DNA from: Oscillospiraceae bacterium
GTDB taxonomy: Bacteria; Bacillota; Clostridia; Oscillospirales; Ruminococcaceae
Direction: 5' to 3'
NCBI GenBank assembly: GCA_021202155.1
Contig: JAJQDP010000053.1
Location: 84,277 to 148,276 of the forward strand
Length of the DNA stretch: 64,000 nucleotides
In this document: in pieces, positions 34,482 through 43,265 of the stretch
Layout: each line of letters starts with the position of its first letter
How positions within the stretch are numbered: position 1 is the first letter of the stretch
Program-made: the position numbers and the translations under genes
Notes under the pieces: generated by a model
Seen by the model: the letters and a program-made list of their open reading frames with translations, nothing else
What the model was told of the DNA's origin: nothing
The model's database searches: none

Positions 34482-35189
34482 TCAATCTTCCTCTTTCAGT
34501 AGTATCTCCGCGACACTCGCCATGTCCGGCTTCAGGAGAACATGGTCGGCATCGGGAATCGGCTCATCCGGCGAGATGTCCGAGCGGATATACATCGTGT
34601 GCAACCCGACGGCTTTCCCACCCTGAATGTCACAGACCCCGTCGTTTCCTATCATGATGGCAGTACTGACATCAATGTTGTGCTTATCAAGGAGCTTGTT
34701 ATAAAACTCAATGTCCGGCTTTTTGCAATTGTGGTCGGACGAGATGAAGATGTCGTTGAAGCAATCGTAAATGCCGAGAGATTTCAGCTCATATTCGGTG
34801 AATATTCGTTGAGCATTCGAGAGAAGATAGACCTTCCTGCCACTCTCGCGCAGTCTTCCGAGCATTTCCTTCGCGCCGTCGTAGAGCCTTAAATGCTCAA
34901 TCGAGAGAATCCGGAAGAACTGTCCCGAGTGGAGCGTGAGTGTGTCATCTGCCCGGACGCCTTTTTCCTCAAACAACTTCCTGAAAACCTGTTCTATCTG
35001 GATTTCCGAAAACCGGGTTTCGAGCTCGGAAACTGTCCGAAAATAGCTGTCCTTAAGCTCATCCGGAGAATAGTCCGCGCCATAGAACTTATAGAAGAGC
35101 GAAAGCTTCTCCCAGAGTTCATCCTTTGTCTCATCCGTGCGGATGTCGCAGAGAGTCCCGTAGAAGTCGAATATACAGGTTTTATACAT
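34482..35189 (-). CDS. HAD-superfamily hydrolase
   Basis: A 235-residue HAD hydrolase with motif I FDFYGTLCD (nucleophile Asp8), motif II LLSNAQ, motif III Lys (NCKKPD) and motif IV MIGNDGVCDIQGG, plus an alpha-helical cap. The second position of motif I is Tyr, as in haloacid-dehalogenase-type members, where phosphatases normally have Asp; the substrate is therefore open. GAGGGA precedes the ATG. It is coupled to the rRNA pseudouridine synthase. Confidence 0.88.
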   Translation of the reverse strand: MYKTCIFDFYGTLCDIRTDETKDELWEKLSLFYKFYGADYSPDELKDSYFRTVSELETRFSEIQIEQVFRKLFEEKGVRADDTLTLHSGQFFRILSIEHLRLYDGAKEMLGRLRESGRKVYLLSNAQRIFTEYELKSLGIYDCFNDIFISSDHNCKKPDIEFYNKLLDKHNIDVSTAIMIGNDGVCDIQGGKAVGLHTMYIRSDISPDEPIPDADHVLLKPDMASVAEILLKEED

Positions 35190-35202
35190 CTTTTATCCCT
35201 CT

Positions 35203-35673
35203 TTATGCCGTCGCGGCTGTGCCCTCTCTTACGAGTCCTTGCATGAAGCCACCGAGTTCTGTACAGCAGACATCTCCGGCGATGAGGACGCCGTCGCAAA
35301 TCATCAGGTTCACGACTATGTTGTCCTCGTCCGCGTAGTTATAGATTTCATAGGTGTAGATTTCGACAAGACAGCCTTTGTATGAGCTCAGGTCCAAGCC
35401 CTGCTCAAGCTGCAGGTCGTTATACTGGCTGTAGACGTCGTTCCACTCCTCCGGGATGATGACGCTCCTGACATCAATCGCAGATTCGGACGTCTCCCAA
35501 CCAAGTTCATGCAGGAATTCAAGCTGTGACGCTTCATCGGGAAGCGAGATAGTCTTGCTCCCGCCATAGAATCTGTTGAAGAGAAACACCGCAACGAATA
35601 CAATCAGCAATGCCAACAGGATATACCCCAGCACCTGCGCCACTTTTTTAACCTTCACCGTCTTAACAAACAT
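35203..35673 (-). CDS. DUF4830 membrane-anchored protein
   Basis: A 156-residue protein with one N-terminal membrane segment (about 11-32) and an extracytoplasmic DUF4830 domain (LEFLHELGWETS..., SSYKGCLVEIYTYEIYNY, GVLIAGDVCCTELGGFM). The family is common in Clostridia and without known function. GGAGGG precedes the ATG. It is 13 bases ahead of the HAD hydrolase gene on the same strand. Confidence 0.85.
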   Translation of the reverse strand: MFVKTVKVKKVAQVLGYILLALLIVFVAVFLFNRFYGGSKTISLPDEASQLEFLHELGWETSESAIDVRSVIIPEEWNDVYSQYNDLQLEQGLDLSSYKGCLVEIYTYEIYNYADEDNIVVNLMICDGVLIAGDVCCTELGGFMQGLVREGTAATA

Positions 35674-35755
35674 ACCTAACCCTCCGAAAGTTGTCTTTTG
35701 GTCAAGTATATGCTTGCCCTTCGGAAGTTAGAAGCGTGAAGAGTGAAGAGTGGAG

Positions 35756-37516
35756 TTAATGAGCAAACTGGCTGTTGTAGAGTTCATAGTAGAAGCCGTG
35801 CTTTGCTAAGAGCTCGTCATGCTTGCCTTGCTCTATAATGTGACCGTCCTTCATGACGAGGATCAGGTCTGAGCTCATGATGGTTGAGAGGCGGTGGGCG
35901 ACTATGAACGTGGTCTTGCCCTGCATAAGCTTCTCGAACGAACGCTGGACACGGAATTCGGTCTTGGTATCGATTGACGAGGTCGCCTCGTCCAAAATAA
36001 GCATCGGAGGTTTCGTCAGCATTACTCTCGTGATGCAGAGAAGCTGTTTCTGACCTGCCGAGAGATTTCCGCCCTCCTCACCAATCGGTGTATCGTAGCC
36101 CTGAGGAAGACGCCTGATGAAGCTGTCGGCGTGGGTGGTCTTTGCGGCGGCTATCATCTCATCGTCCGAAGAGTCGGGCTTTCCAATCTTGAGGTTGTCC
36201 CGGATAGTCCCCGATTTCAGCCAGGTGTCCTGCAAGACCATGCCATAGTTTTCGCGGAGGCTGTGTCGGGTGATGTCGCGGATGTCGTGACCCTCTACTG
36301 AGATAGAACCGCCGTCGACATCATAGAAGCGCATGAGAAGGTTTATTAAAGTTGTCTTCCCGCATCCAGTCGGACCGACAATTGCGATTCTCTGACCGGC
36401 TTTGACCGAAAGATTGAAGTTTTCGATGAGGCTTGTGTCGGGATTATACGAGAACGAAACGTTCTTGAGCTCGATATTGCCCTTGACTTCCGAGAGCTCA
36501 GGCAAGCCTTCGTCCGAAGGCTGGGGCTCAGCCTCGATGAGCTCGAAAATTCTTGCGGCGCAGGCAATTGCGTTCTGGAGTTCGGTGATAACGCCGCTTA
36601 TCTCGTTGAAGGGCTTGGTGTACTGGTTGGCGTAGCTTAAGATACATGTAAGACCGCCGACGGTGACTGTTCCGGCGACTACTGAAAGAGCACCGGCAAG
36701 TCCTACAGCCGCATAGACAACGGCATTCACAAATCTTGTCGAAGGATTGACGAGCGACGAATAGAAGATGGCTTTCGAGGAGGTTTTCGTCAGGTCGTCG
36801 TTAATCTTCTTGAAGCGGTCGTGACTTCTGTCGGTGTAATTGTACGCCTTGACCGTCTTCGCGCCGCCGACCATTTCGTCGATGAGTGCGGTCTGACTTC
36901 CCCTTATCTCCGACTGCTTTTTGAAGAGATTGTAGGTCGAAGTCGCTAAGAACCTCGCGACAAATAGCGAAAGCGGCGTGAGAACTACCGCGATAATCGT
37001 TATCTTCCAGCTTATTGAGAGCATGAAGAGAAGTGTGCAGATGATTGTGGCGATTCCCGTGAAGAACTGCGAGAAGCCAAGGAGAAGTCCGTCCGCAAGC
37101 TGATCGACATCGGAAGTAACTCTTGAGACCAGATCGCCGTGCGGGTGCGAGTCGATGTACTTGAGCGGAAGGTTCTCTATCTTCTGGAATGCCTTTTCGC
37201 GGAGGTCTCTTACCGTCTCATAGGTAATTCTGTTGTTGATGACGTTCATCAGCCATTGCAAGAATGCCGCTATAATAGCGATTATTGTGGCTTTCACAAG
37301 GAAGCTCACGACCATCGCGAGGTCGACGCCGTTCTCGGTGATGTAGTCGATAGCGTCTCCGAAAAGGATCGGGACATAGAGGGTCAGGACTACAGAAGCC
37401 GCCGCTAAGATTATCGACAGGATAAGAAGGACGCTGTACTTTTTTATGAACCTGAGAAGCTCCTTTAACGTCTGGGAAGCCGGCTGATTGGATTGTACTT
37501 TTGATTTGTTGCTCAT
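35756..37516 (-). CDS. ABC exporter subunit, canonical ATPase site (pair A)
   Basis: A 586-residue fused exporter half: six membrane segments (about 30-320), then an ATPase with Walker A GPTGCGKTT, signature LSAGQ, and Walker B MLILDEATSSID with the catalytic Glu. The start at 37516 has a GGGGAG site (an upstream frame overlaps the partner gene). It follows the other half by 16 bases. The two make a heterodimeric multidrug or peptide exporter of the BmrCD/LmrCD type; the substrate is unknown. Confidence 0.92.
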   Translation of the reverse strand: MSNKSKVQSNQPASQTLKELLRFIKKYSVLLILSIILAAASVVLTLYVPILFGDAIDYITENGVDLAMVVSFLVKATIIAIIAAFLQWLMNVINNRITYETVRDLREKAFQKIENLPLKYIDSHPHGDLVSRVTSDVDQLADGLLLGFSQFFTGIATIICTLLFMLSISWKITIIAVVLTPLSLFVARFLATSTYNLFKKQSEIRGSQTALIDEMVGGAKTVKAYNYTDRSHDRFKKINDDLTKTSSKAIFYSSLVNPSTRFVNAVVYAAVGLAGALSVVAGTVTVGGLTCILSYANQYTKPFNEISGVITELQNAIACAARIFELIEAEPQPSDEGLPELSEVKGNIELKNVSFSYNPDTSLIENFNLSVKAGQRIAIVGPTGCGKTTLINLLMRFYDVDGGSISVEGHDIRDITRHSLRENYGMVLQDTWLKSGTIRDNLKIGKPDSSDDEMIAAAKTTHADSFIRRLPQGYDTPIGEEGGNLSAGQKQLLCITRVMLTKPPMLILDEATSSIDTKTEFRVQRSFEKLMQGKTTFIVAHRLSTIMSSDLILVMKDGHIIEQGKHDELLAKHGFYYELYNSQFAH

Positions 37517-37532
37517 AGCTGACTCCCCTTTC

Positions 37533-39254
37533 TTACGAATTCTTAATCTGTGACTGGTAGAGCTCAAGATACTCGGGACATTTCTCAAGAAGCTCCTCAT
37601 GAGTTCCCAAGCCCACTGCCACGCCATCTTCGAGCATCAGTACTCTGTCAGAGTGCATGACGGTAGAAACCCTCTGCGAGACAGTCAGAACCGTCGGGTG
37701 ATAGTCAAGGCTGGATATGGATTTTCTCAACGCCGCATCGGTCGCAAAATCGAGTGCGGAGGAGCTGTCGTCCAATATGAGAATCTTAGGCTTTTTGACA
37801 AGTGCCCTTGCAATAGTGAGCCTCTGAATCTGTCCGCCGGAGAGGTTCTTTCCGCCTTGCTCAATCATGCTGTCAAGCCCCTCGGGTTTTGCATCGACGA
37901 CGTTCTCAGCCTGGGCTTCTTTGATGGCTTCCATAATTTCGCCGTCAGTTGCATTCTCGTTGCCGAATTTTATGTTATCTCTTATCGTTCCCGAGAAGAG
38001 GGATGAGCGTTGCATGACCACTGCGACGTTGTCTCTGAGAGCTTCCTCGTCCCAATCTCTTACGTCGACGCCCCCGACCTTGACATAGCCGAAGGTGGCG
38101 TCATAGAACCGGGGAACTAAGCTTATAAGCGTGGTCTTGCCACTGCCGGTCGAGCCGATGATTCCAATCTTTTCGCCGTTTTTAACCTGGATGTTGATAT
38201 TCTCAAGCGAATCCGCCGCCGCTCCCGAATACCTGAACGACACGTCGCTGAGCTCAACCGCATATTCGCTTTCAGAAGTTTTTTCGCCAGTATAAGTACC
38301 GCTTTCCATAGAGGGCTGAATCTCGAAGACTTCCTCGACTCTTCTGGCACAGGCAAGGCTCTTTGTGATGCTGATTATGAGGTTTGCAAGCTTCACGAGC
38401 TCCGTAAGAATCTGCGACATGTAGTTATAGAGCGCGATTACAAGACCCTGGGTGAGCACTCCTGTGCTGACTTTGATAGCTCCGGTATAGATGAGAACGA
38501 CTATGCCGATATTCACGATAGCATAGGTCATAGGATTCATGACCGACGAAATCTTCCCGACAAACTTCTGGGACTTGGCAAGAGAGTTGTTCTTCTCGTT
38601 AAAATCGGCGGTTTCCTCTTCTTCCATGTTGAATGCACGGACAACTCTTGCGCCGGTGAGGTTTTCTTTCGTTCGGAGGAGTACTGCGTCAAGCTTCTTC
38701 TGAACCGCCGTATAGAGCGGGATAGTTCCCAGCATGATTCCGAAAACTACTACCGACAAAATCGGGATGACCGCAACAAAGATGAGTGCCGCCTTGACGT
38801 CGATTCTGAAAGCCATAACCGTCGCTCCGATGACGACCATCGGAGAACGGATGAGAAGCCGAAGGGTCAGGTTCACGCCCGTCTGAATCTGGTTTAAATC
38901 GCTTGTCAGGCGGGTAATAAGTGTTGATGTGCCGAGTTTATCAATCTCTGTGAACGACAGCGACTGGATGTGGTCAAACAAAGCCTGCCTCACAGCACCC
39001 GTGAAGCCAACAGAAGCCTTGGCAGAGAAATACTGCGCAACAAGTGTGCTCATAAGTCCGCAAGCTCCGAACAGCACAAGTACGCCGCACATCCTGTAAA
39101 TGTACGGCTTGTCCCCTGCAGGTATACCCGTGTCGATGATGTCCGCCACCACGAGCGGCACTAAAAGCTCAAACACAACCTCGATTATCTTGAACAGCGG
39201 CGCACACACCGCCTGTAATTTGTAGCCTTTGAAATATTTTAAAAGACTGCGCAT
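37533..39254 (-). CDS. ABC exporter subunit, degenerate ATPase site (pair A)
   Basis: A 573-residue fused half: transmembrane domain (about 15-300), then an ATPase with Walker A GSTGSGKTT, full signature LSGGQ, and Walker B ILILDDSSSALD in which the catalytic Glu is Asp. That asymmetry is the hallmark of heterodimeric exporters, with the partner gene supplying the canonical Glu. GGAGG precedes the ATG at 39254; the earlier in-frame codons fall in the repeat element. Confidence 0.92.
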   Translation of the reverse strand: MRSLLKYFKGYKLQAVCAPLFKIIEVVFELLVPLVVADIIDTGIPAGDKPYIYRMCGVLVLFGACGLMSTLVAQYFSAKASVGFTGAVRQALFDHIQSLSFTEIDKLGTSTLITRLTSDLNQIQTGVNLTLRLLIRSPMVVIGATVMAFRIDVKAALIFVAVIPILSVVVFGIMLGTIPLYTAVQKKLDAVLLRTKENLTGARVVRAFNMEEEETADFNEKNNSLAKSQKFVGKISSVMNPMTYAIVNIGIVVLIYTGAIKVSTGVLTQGLVIALYNYMSQILTELVKLANLIISITKSLACARRVEEVFEIQPSMESGTYTGEKTSESEYAVELSDVSFRYSGAAADSLENINIQVKNGEKIGIIGSTGSGKTTLISLVPRFYDATFGYVKVGGVDVRDWDEEALRDNVAVVMQRSSLFSGTIRDNIKFGNENATDGEIMEAIKEAQAENVVDAKPEGLDSMIEQGGKNLSGGQIQRLTIARALVKKPKILILDDSSSALDFATDAALRKSISSLDYHPTVLTVSQRVSTVMHSDRVLMLEDGVAVGLGTHEELLEKCPEYLELYQSQIKNS

Positions 39255-39295
39255 ATTTTCCTCCGGAATGATTAGTGATAGTGTCGCACACAGCG

Positions 39296-39496
39296 GTGCG
39301 CCGACTGCGTCGGCGCACCCCTCCACCACGCTTCGCGTGGTCCCCCTCCCCTTTCAGGGGAGGCTATTTGAGCCACACGCAGAAGACTGCGAGAGGATGC
39401 AATTGGCTCCCCTGAAAGGGGAGCTGTCAGCGAAGCTGACTGAGGGGTGCTATTTTCGCTAAAAGCGAAAATAGCAAGTTTGGCGAAGCCAAACTT
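39296..39496. mobile_element. Modular palindromic element, inverted orientation (copy 7)
   Basis: GTGCGCCGAC/GTCGGCGCAC hairpin, a core from CACCCCTCCACCACGC to CTGACTGAGGGGTG (reversed relative to copy 6), then GCTATTTTCGCT/AGCGAAAATAGC and AAGTTTGGC/GCCAAACTT. It lies between two minus-strand genes. Confidence 0.8.
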
Positions 39497-39505
39497 CTCG
39501 GTTTC

Positions 39506-39537
39506 AAAATGCCGCCCGAAACCGAACGGCATTTTTT
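39506..39537. terminator. Terminator near fakA-like stop
   Basis: AAAATGCCG pairs with CGGCATTTT around a 12-base loop, with T-rich flanks on both strands, strongest on the plus strand. It ends the fakA-like operon on the minus strand. Confidence 0.65.
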
Positions 39538-39544
39538 CTCAATT

Positions 39545-41212
39545 TTATTCTACACTGATGATGTAGTAGTAAACCGGCTGACCGCCGTTTATTACGTTGA
39601 TGTCGAGGCGGGAGCCGAACTTTTCCTCTAACTTTGCCCTGAGGGCTTCCGCTTCCGACTCCTTGACGTCCTTGCCGTAGATGACGGAGATGAATTCGCT
39701 GTCCTGCTTCACAAGTCGCTTCGTGAGGCGATATGCCGCCTTTACTGCGTCCTTTTCAACCAAAGAAAGCTTACCGTTGTCCATGGCTAATATCTCGCCC
39801 TCGTGAATCTCGACTCCGTCGAATTCGCTGTCGCGGGCTGCAAATGTGACCTGTCCGGTCTGAACCCTCTCAAACGCCTTGGTCATCTCGGTGCTGTTTG
39901 TCTTATAGTCGGCAGTCGGGTCGAACGCAAGGAGTGCCGAAAGACCCTGTGGAATGGTTCTTGTCTGGAGGACGCAAACCTTTCTGTCTGCAAGCTTTAC
40001 TGCCTGCTCAGCCGCCATTATGATGTTCTTGTTATTCGGAAGAACGAATACCGTTCTTGCGGGAGTTGACTGGATTGCCGCCAAAATGTCCTCGGTCGAC
40101 GGGTTCATCGTCTGACCGCCGCGCACGATGCAGTCCGCACCGACATCCTTGAACATCGCTTCAATTCCCTCGCCGGTTGCGACGGCTACAAAGCCATAGT
40201 CCTTCTCGGGAGGGACAGACTTATAGACCTTGTTTGAGCTCGAAACGGTTACTTTCTTGTTCTCGTCCTTCTTGGCTTTATGCTGATAGCGCATGTTCTC
40301 AATCTTCGGTAGATTCATCGAGCCGAACTCAAGACCCTTCTCAATCGCAAGACCGGGATTGTTGGTGTGAACATGTACTTTTATAATCTCATCGTCTTCA
40401 ACAACCACAACGCAGTCACCGATGGATTCAAGATAGGCTCTGAGTTTTAAAGCGTTGCCTTCAGCCTTGGACTCCTTCTTGACTATGTACTCGGTGCAGT
40501 AGGTATAGTGAATCTCGTCCTCAAAGCTTCCGACTACAGATGCATAGGTTTCGATGGTGACCGCCTCCGCCTGTTTTTTCTGAGACTCATCCGGGACAAT
40601 TCCCTCGCCCTTGAAGACCTGGAGCATGGCTCTGAAAATCATGCAAAGACCCTTGCCTCCGGCGTCTACAACCCCTGCCTTCTTGAGGGTAGGAAGTAAA
40701 TCGGGAGTCGTTTCAAGGACTCTTTCAGCCTCAATGCAGACCTGCTCCCAGTAGGAGACGAGGTCAGTCTCAACGCCTGCAAGCTCTCTTGCCTTGACGG
40801 ATGCGAGCCTTGCGACTGTGAGGATAGTTCCCTCGGTCGGCTTCATGACCGCCTTATAGGCTCTCTCGACGCCCTTTTCAAGCGACTGGGTCATAAGCTC
40901 GATGTCGGCGGTCTCCTGCCCTGAAAGTGCCTTGTCAAAGCCCTTGAAGAGCAGAGATGTGATTACTCCCGAGTTGCCTCTGGCACCTCTTAGAAGTCCC
41001 GAAGCCATCACTTTAGCCACTTGCGCTACCGTTACGTCGTCCGCCATCAGCTCAAGCTCTTTTTTTGCGTTTGAGAGGGTCATCGACATGTTGGTGCCGG
41101 TGTCGCCGTCAGGAACGGGAAAGACATTCAGCTCGTCAATAGACTTTTTGTTGTTTGAAATGCAGTTTGAGGCACTTATAAACGCGTCCCTCAGCATACT
41201 ACCTGTTATCAT
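39545..41212 (-). CDS. DAK2-domain kinase, FakA-like (YloV)
   Basis: A 555-residue protein with an N-terminal DAK2/DhaL kinase domain (NVFPVPDGDTGTNMSMTL binds ATP-Mg; residues 1-200), a middle linker, and a C-terminal DegV-like domain. FakA phosphorylates fatty acids held by a FakB/DegV carrier so they enter phospholipid synthesis. No fakB is adjacent. It is 21 bases after an Asp23-family gene, the conserved yloU-yloV pair of Firmicutes. Confidence 0.92.
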   Translation of the reverse strand: MITGSMLRDAFISASNCISNNKKSIDELNVFPVPDGDTGTNMSMTLSNAKKELELMADDVTVAQVAKVMASGLLRGARGNSGVITSLLFKGFDKALSGQETADIELMTQSLEKGVERAYKAVMKPTEGTILTVARLASVKARELAGVETDLVSYWEQVCIEAERVLETTPDLLPTLKKAGVVDAGGKGLCMIFRAMLQVFKGEGIVPDESQKKQAEAVTIETYASVVGSFEDEIHYTYCTEYIVKKESKAEGNALKLRAYLESIGDCVVVVEDDEIIKVHVHTNNPGLAIEKGLEFGSMNLPKIENMRYQHKAKKDENKKVTVSSSNKVYKSVPPEKDYGFVAVATGEGIEAMFKDVGADCIVRGGQTMNPSTEDILAAIQSTPARTVFVLPNNKNIIMAAEQAVKLADRKVCVLQTRTIPQGLSALLAFDPTADYKTNSTEMTKAFERVQTGQVTFAARDSEFDGVEIHEGEILAMDNGKLSLVEKDAVKAAYRLTKRLVKQDSEFISVIYGKDVKESEAEALRAKLEEKFGSRLDINVINGGQPVYYYIISVE

Positions 41213-41233
41213 TATTCAGTACCTACCCTTTAA

Positions 41234-41605
41234 TTATGATTCCATACCGTCAACATAGACGTTTATTTTCTTTACCTCGATGCCCGTTTCGCTCTCGACG
41301 ACATAGCGGACTTTATTCACAATGCTGTCGACGATGGCGTTGACGTTGATTCCATAGGTCACGCAGATGTGAAGGTCAATAGACATCTTGTTCTGGTTCT
41401 CGTGGTCTTTTCTTGCGGGAGTGTATATTCTGACACCGTTGTCGATTCCGCCGAGACCCAGAAGATTCGTCCTGACACCCTGCTTAGCTCCCACCGGGCT
41501 CATTCTCACAACTCCGAAGCAGCTTGTTGCCGCGTGACCGATAAGCGAGGTGAGATATGAATCGGTCATGGCTATCGTTCCCAAGTGATTCTCAATCTTT
41601 ATCAT
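41234..41605 (-). CDS. Asp23/Gls24 family protein (YloU)
   Basis: A 123-residue Asp23/Gls24 envelope-associated protein (GTIAMTDSYLTSLIGHAAT, VGAKQGVR, and the C-terminal VNVYVDG-like end). Members localise under the membrane; the precise role is unclear. The ATG at 41605 gives the normal family start. It is paired with the DAK2 kinase downstream. Confidence 0.9.
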   Translation of the reverse strand: MIKIENHLGTIAMTDSYLTSLIGHAATSCFGVVRMSPVGAKQGVRTNLLGLGGIDNGVRIYTPARKDHENQNKMSIDLHICVTYGINVNAIVDSIVNKVRYVVESETGIEVKKINVYVDGMES

Positions 41606-41667
41606 TAAAAAGTACCATCCCTTTCGTAAGGATTTCCTGAAGCCTTGGTTTGTTCCCAAAGCCATAC

Positions 41668-42225
41668 TTACTCATAATACAAAGCTATGATACCACATTC
41701 TGAATACGATTTCAAGAGTATTTCGCCCGAAATTTCACCGCCGCGGGAAAATAACGGCAGTGTCGCACTGTTTTCGGCGGAATAAATGTCGTTGTAGAGG
41801 TCGATAAGACCCACTTTCTCGCCGGCAACAGTCAATATTCCCGTTAATTCCTCCGACTGTGTTTCAAGAAGTGATTCGGGAGAGTCTTCCGAGAAAGCGA
41901 CCGGAGTGCCCATATAGATGTCCGGACTGTGCCAGAGATAGGAAAGGTACGGCTCGAAATTCTCAGCTCCTGAGAAAATTATCAGTTCAACATCGCCTAA
42001 GAAAATCTCTTTTCCCGTCCTGAGCGATAATTCTTCCTCAGCTTCCGGAAGAGATTCGCACTGAATTGTGTAGACCTCAATCTCATTCTCGGGCGAGAAA
42101 GCCTGATAGGTGATGCCACCGTCGCCGATTCCGATTGCCGTGACAACGAGCCTTTTCTGAACATCAGTACTCGTGCAACCGGTGAGAAGAAGCACCAACG
42201 CCACTATCGCAACAAGCTTACGCAT
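41668..42225 (-). CDS. Ger(x)C-like germination lipoprotein, short
   Basis: A 185-residue lipoprotein with lipobox LLTGCT (Cys17) in the position of gerC of a gerA-type operon. It keeps the N-terminal GerC-like domain (QKRLVVTAIGIG, GDVELIIFS near residue 75), but full-length proteins have about 370-400 residues, so the C-terminal GerAC domain is missing. The stop is clean and no remnant frame follows. It overlaps gerB by 22 bases. GerC subunits sit on the spore inner membrane. Confidence 0.8.
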   Translation of the reverse strand: MRKLVAIVALVLLLTGCTSTDVQKRLVVTAIGIGDGGITYQAFSPENEIEVYTIQCESLPEAEEELSLRTGKEIFLGDVELIIFSGAENFEPYLSYLWHSPDIYMGTPVAFSEDSPESLLETQSEELTGILTVAGEKVGLIDLYNDIYSAENSATLPLFSRGGEISGEILLKSYSECGIIALYYE

Positions 42226-43265
42226 TTTCTCACTTCCTTTTCTATCATCAGTGTTGTCGGCAGGACTACACCCAAAAGCAGTATTCCCGCGGTTTTTATC
42301 ACCATCGCTGATTCATCATTGAAATCCAGATTTGCACGATATGCAAAAATTCCGGCTATGGCAGTTATCAGCATCACCGAAATCTCGCCAGCCGTCCGCT
42401 TTTTGCCCTTCAAGCCGTCTGTCGCAATGAAAAGATAGACTCCTGAAACGAGGACAGCGTTCATGCACCATACGAACATGTTGACGGCGTTGAAACTCCG
42501 GACGAAAACGGTTCTTGCGTACGCGCCAAGTGCAAGTAGCGGGTAGCCTAAGATGTCCGCAAACTTTCCGAGAACGAGTATTAAGAGAAGCGTGAGCAAT
42601 TCGAGCATGACGAGTTTTGTTACGAGATACCCTCCCGCCGCTTTCCTCGCGCCGTCTTTTGAGCCGTTCAGGTGACCATCCAAAACAACCAGCATCGGAA
42701 GCCACCAGCTTGAAGACAAATCCCTTACGGCATAGTCCAGTATTGCTGGGAAGTCGCTCCCGGTTATGGGGGTGAGATTTGAGGGATTGAAAGTCCCCTC
42801 GCTGACAGCCGCCATCGAGACGAAAAGTGCTATGAAAATCCAGAAGACCACAGTGCCCGCTCTTGCGAGGGCTTCAATCCCTAAATGCGCACAATATGAG
42901 GCGGCTACTGTCAGTACTAAAACAACCGCTATCGGGTTGATAACACCCTCAAACTCATCCTGCATGAATTCGGCGATATACTTGATTGTGCCGGTAGCTA
43001 TATAGAGAAAATAGAGGCTGTAGAGGGCTCTCAGGAGGATATACAGCCACTTATAGCCGTGGGAAAGCTCCCCTGTAATATCGCTCCCGCCGTCAATGAG
43101 AATCAGTACGGGGAGCGACAGAGCGGCTTCGATTAAAGTCGTCACAAGAAGCGTCGGAAGCATGAAGCTTCCCACCGAAAACTCAGCCGAGTGAAAGACC
43201 ATTGTATGCATGATTCGGGCAAGAATCAGGAGGATGAACATCTGCCCGGAGCTTATCTTTGCCAT
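42204..43265 (-). CDS. Spore germination permease GerB-type
   Basis: A 353-residue integral membrane protein with about ten hydrophobic helices of the APC-like GerB family, which forms the nutrient-binding subunit of a germinant receptor. It begins AKISSGQMFILLILARIM, typical of GerB. GGGAGGG precedes the ATG, which shares a base with the gerA stop (TAATG). Confidence 0.9.
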   Translation of the reverse strand: MAKISSGQMFILLILARIMHTMVFHSAEFSVGSFMLPTLLVTTLIEAALSLPVLILIDGGSDITGELSHGYKWLYILLRALYSLYFLYIATGTIKYIAEFMQDEFEGVINPIAVVLVLTVAASYCAHLGIEALARAGTVVFWIFIALFVSMAAVSEGTFNPSNLTPITGSDFPAILDYAVRDLSSSWWLPMLVVLDGHLNGSKDGARKAAGGYLVTKLVMLELLTLLLILVLGKFADILGYPLLALGAYARTVFVRSFNAVNMFVWCMNAVLVSGVYLFIATDGLKGKKRTAGEISVMLITAIAGIFAYRANLDFNDESAMVIKTAGILLLGVVLPTTLMIEKEVRKCVSLLR

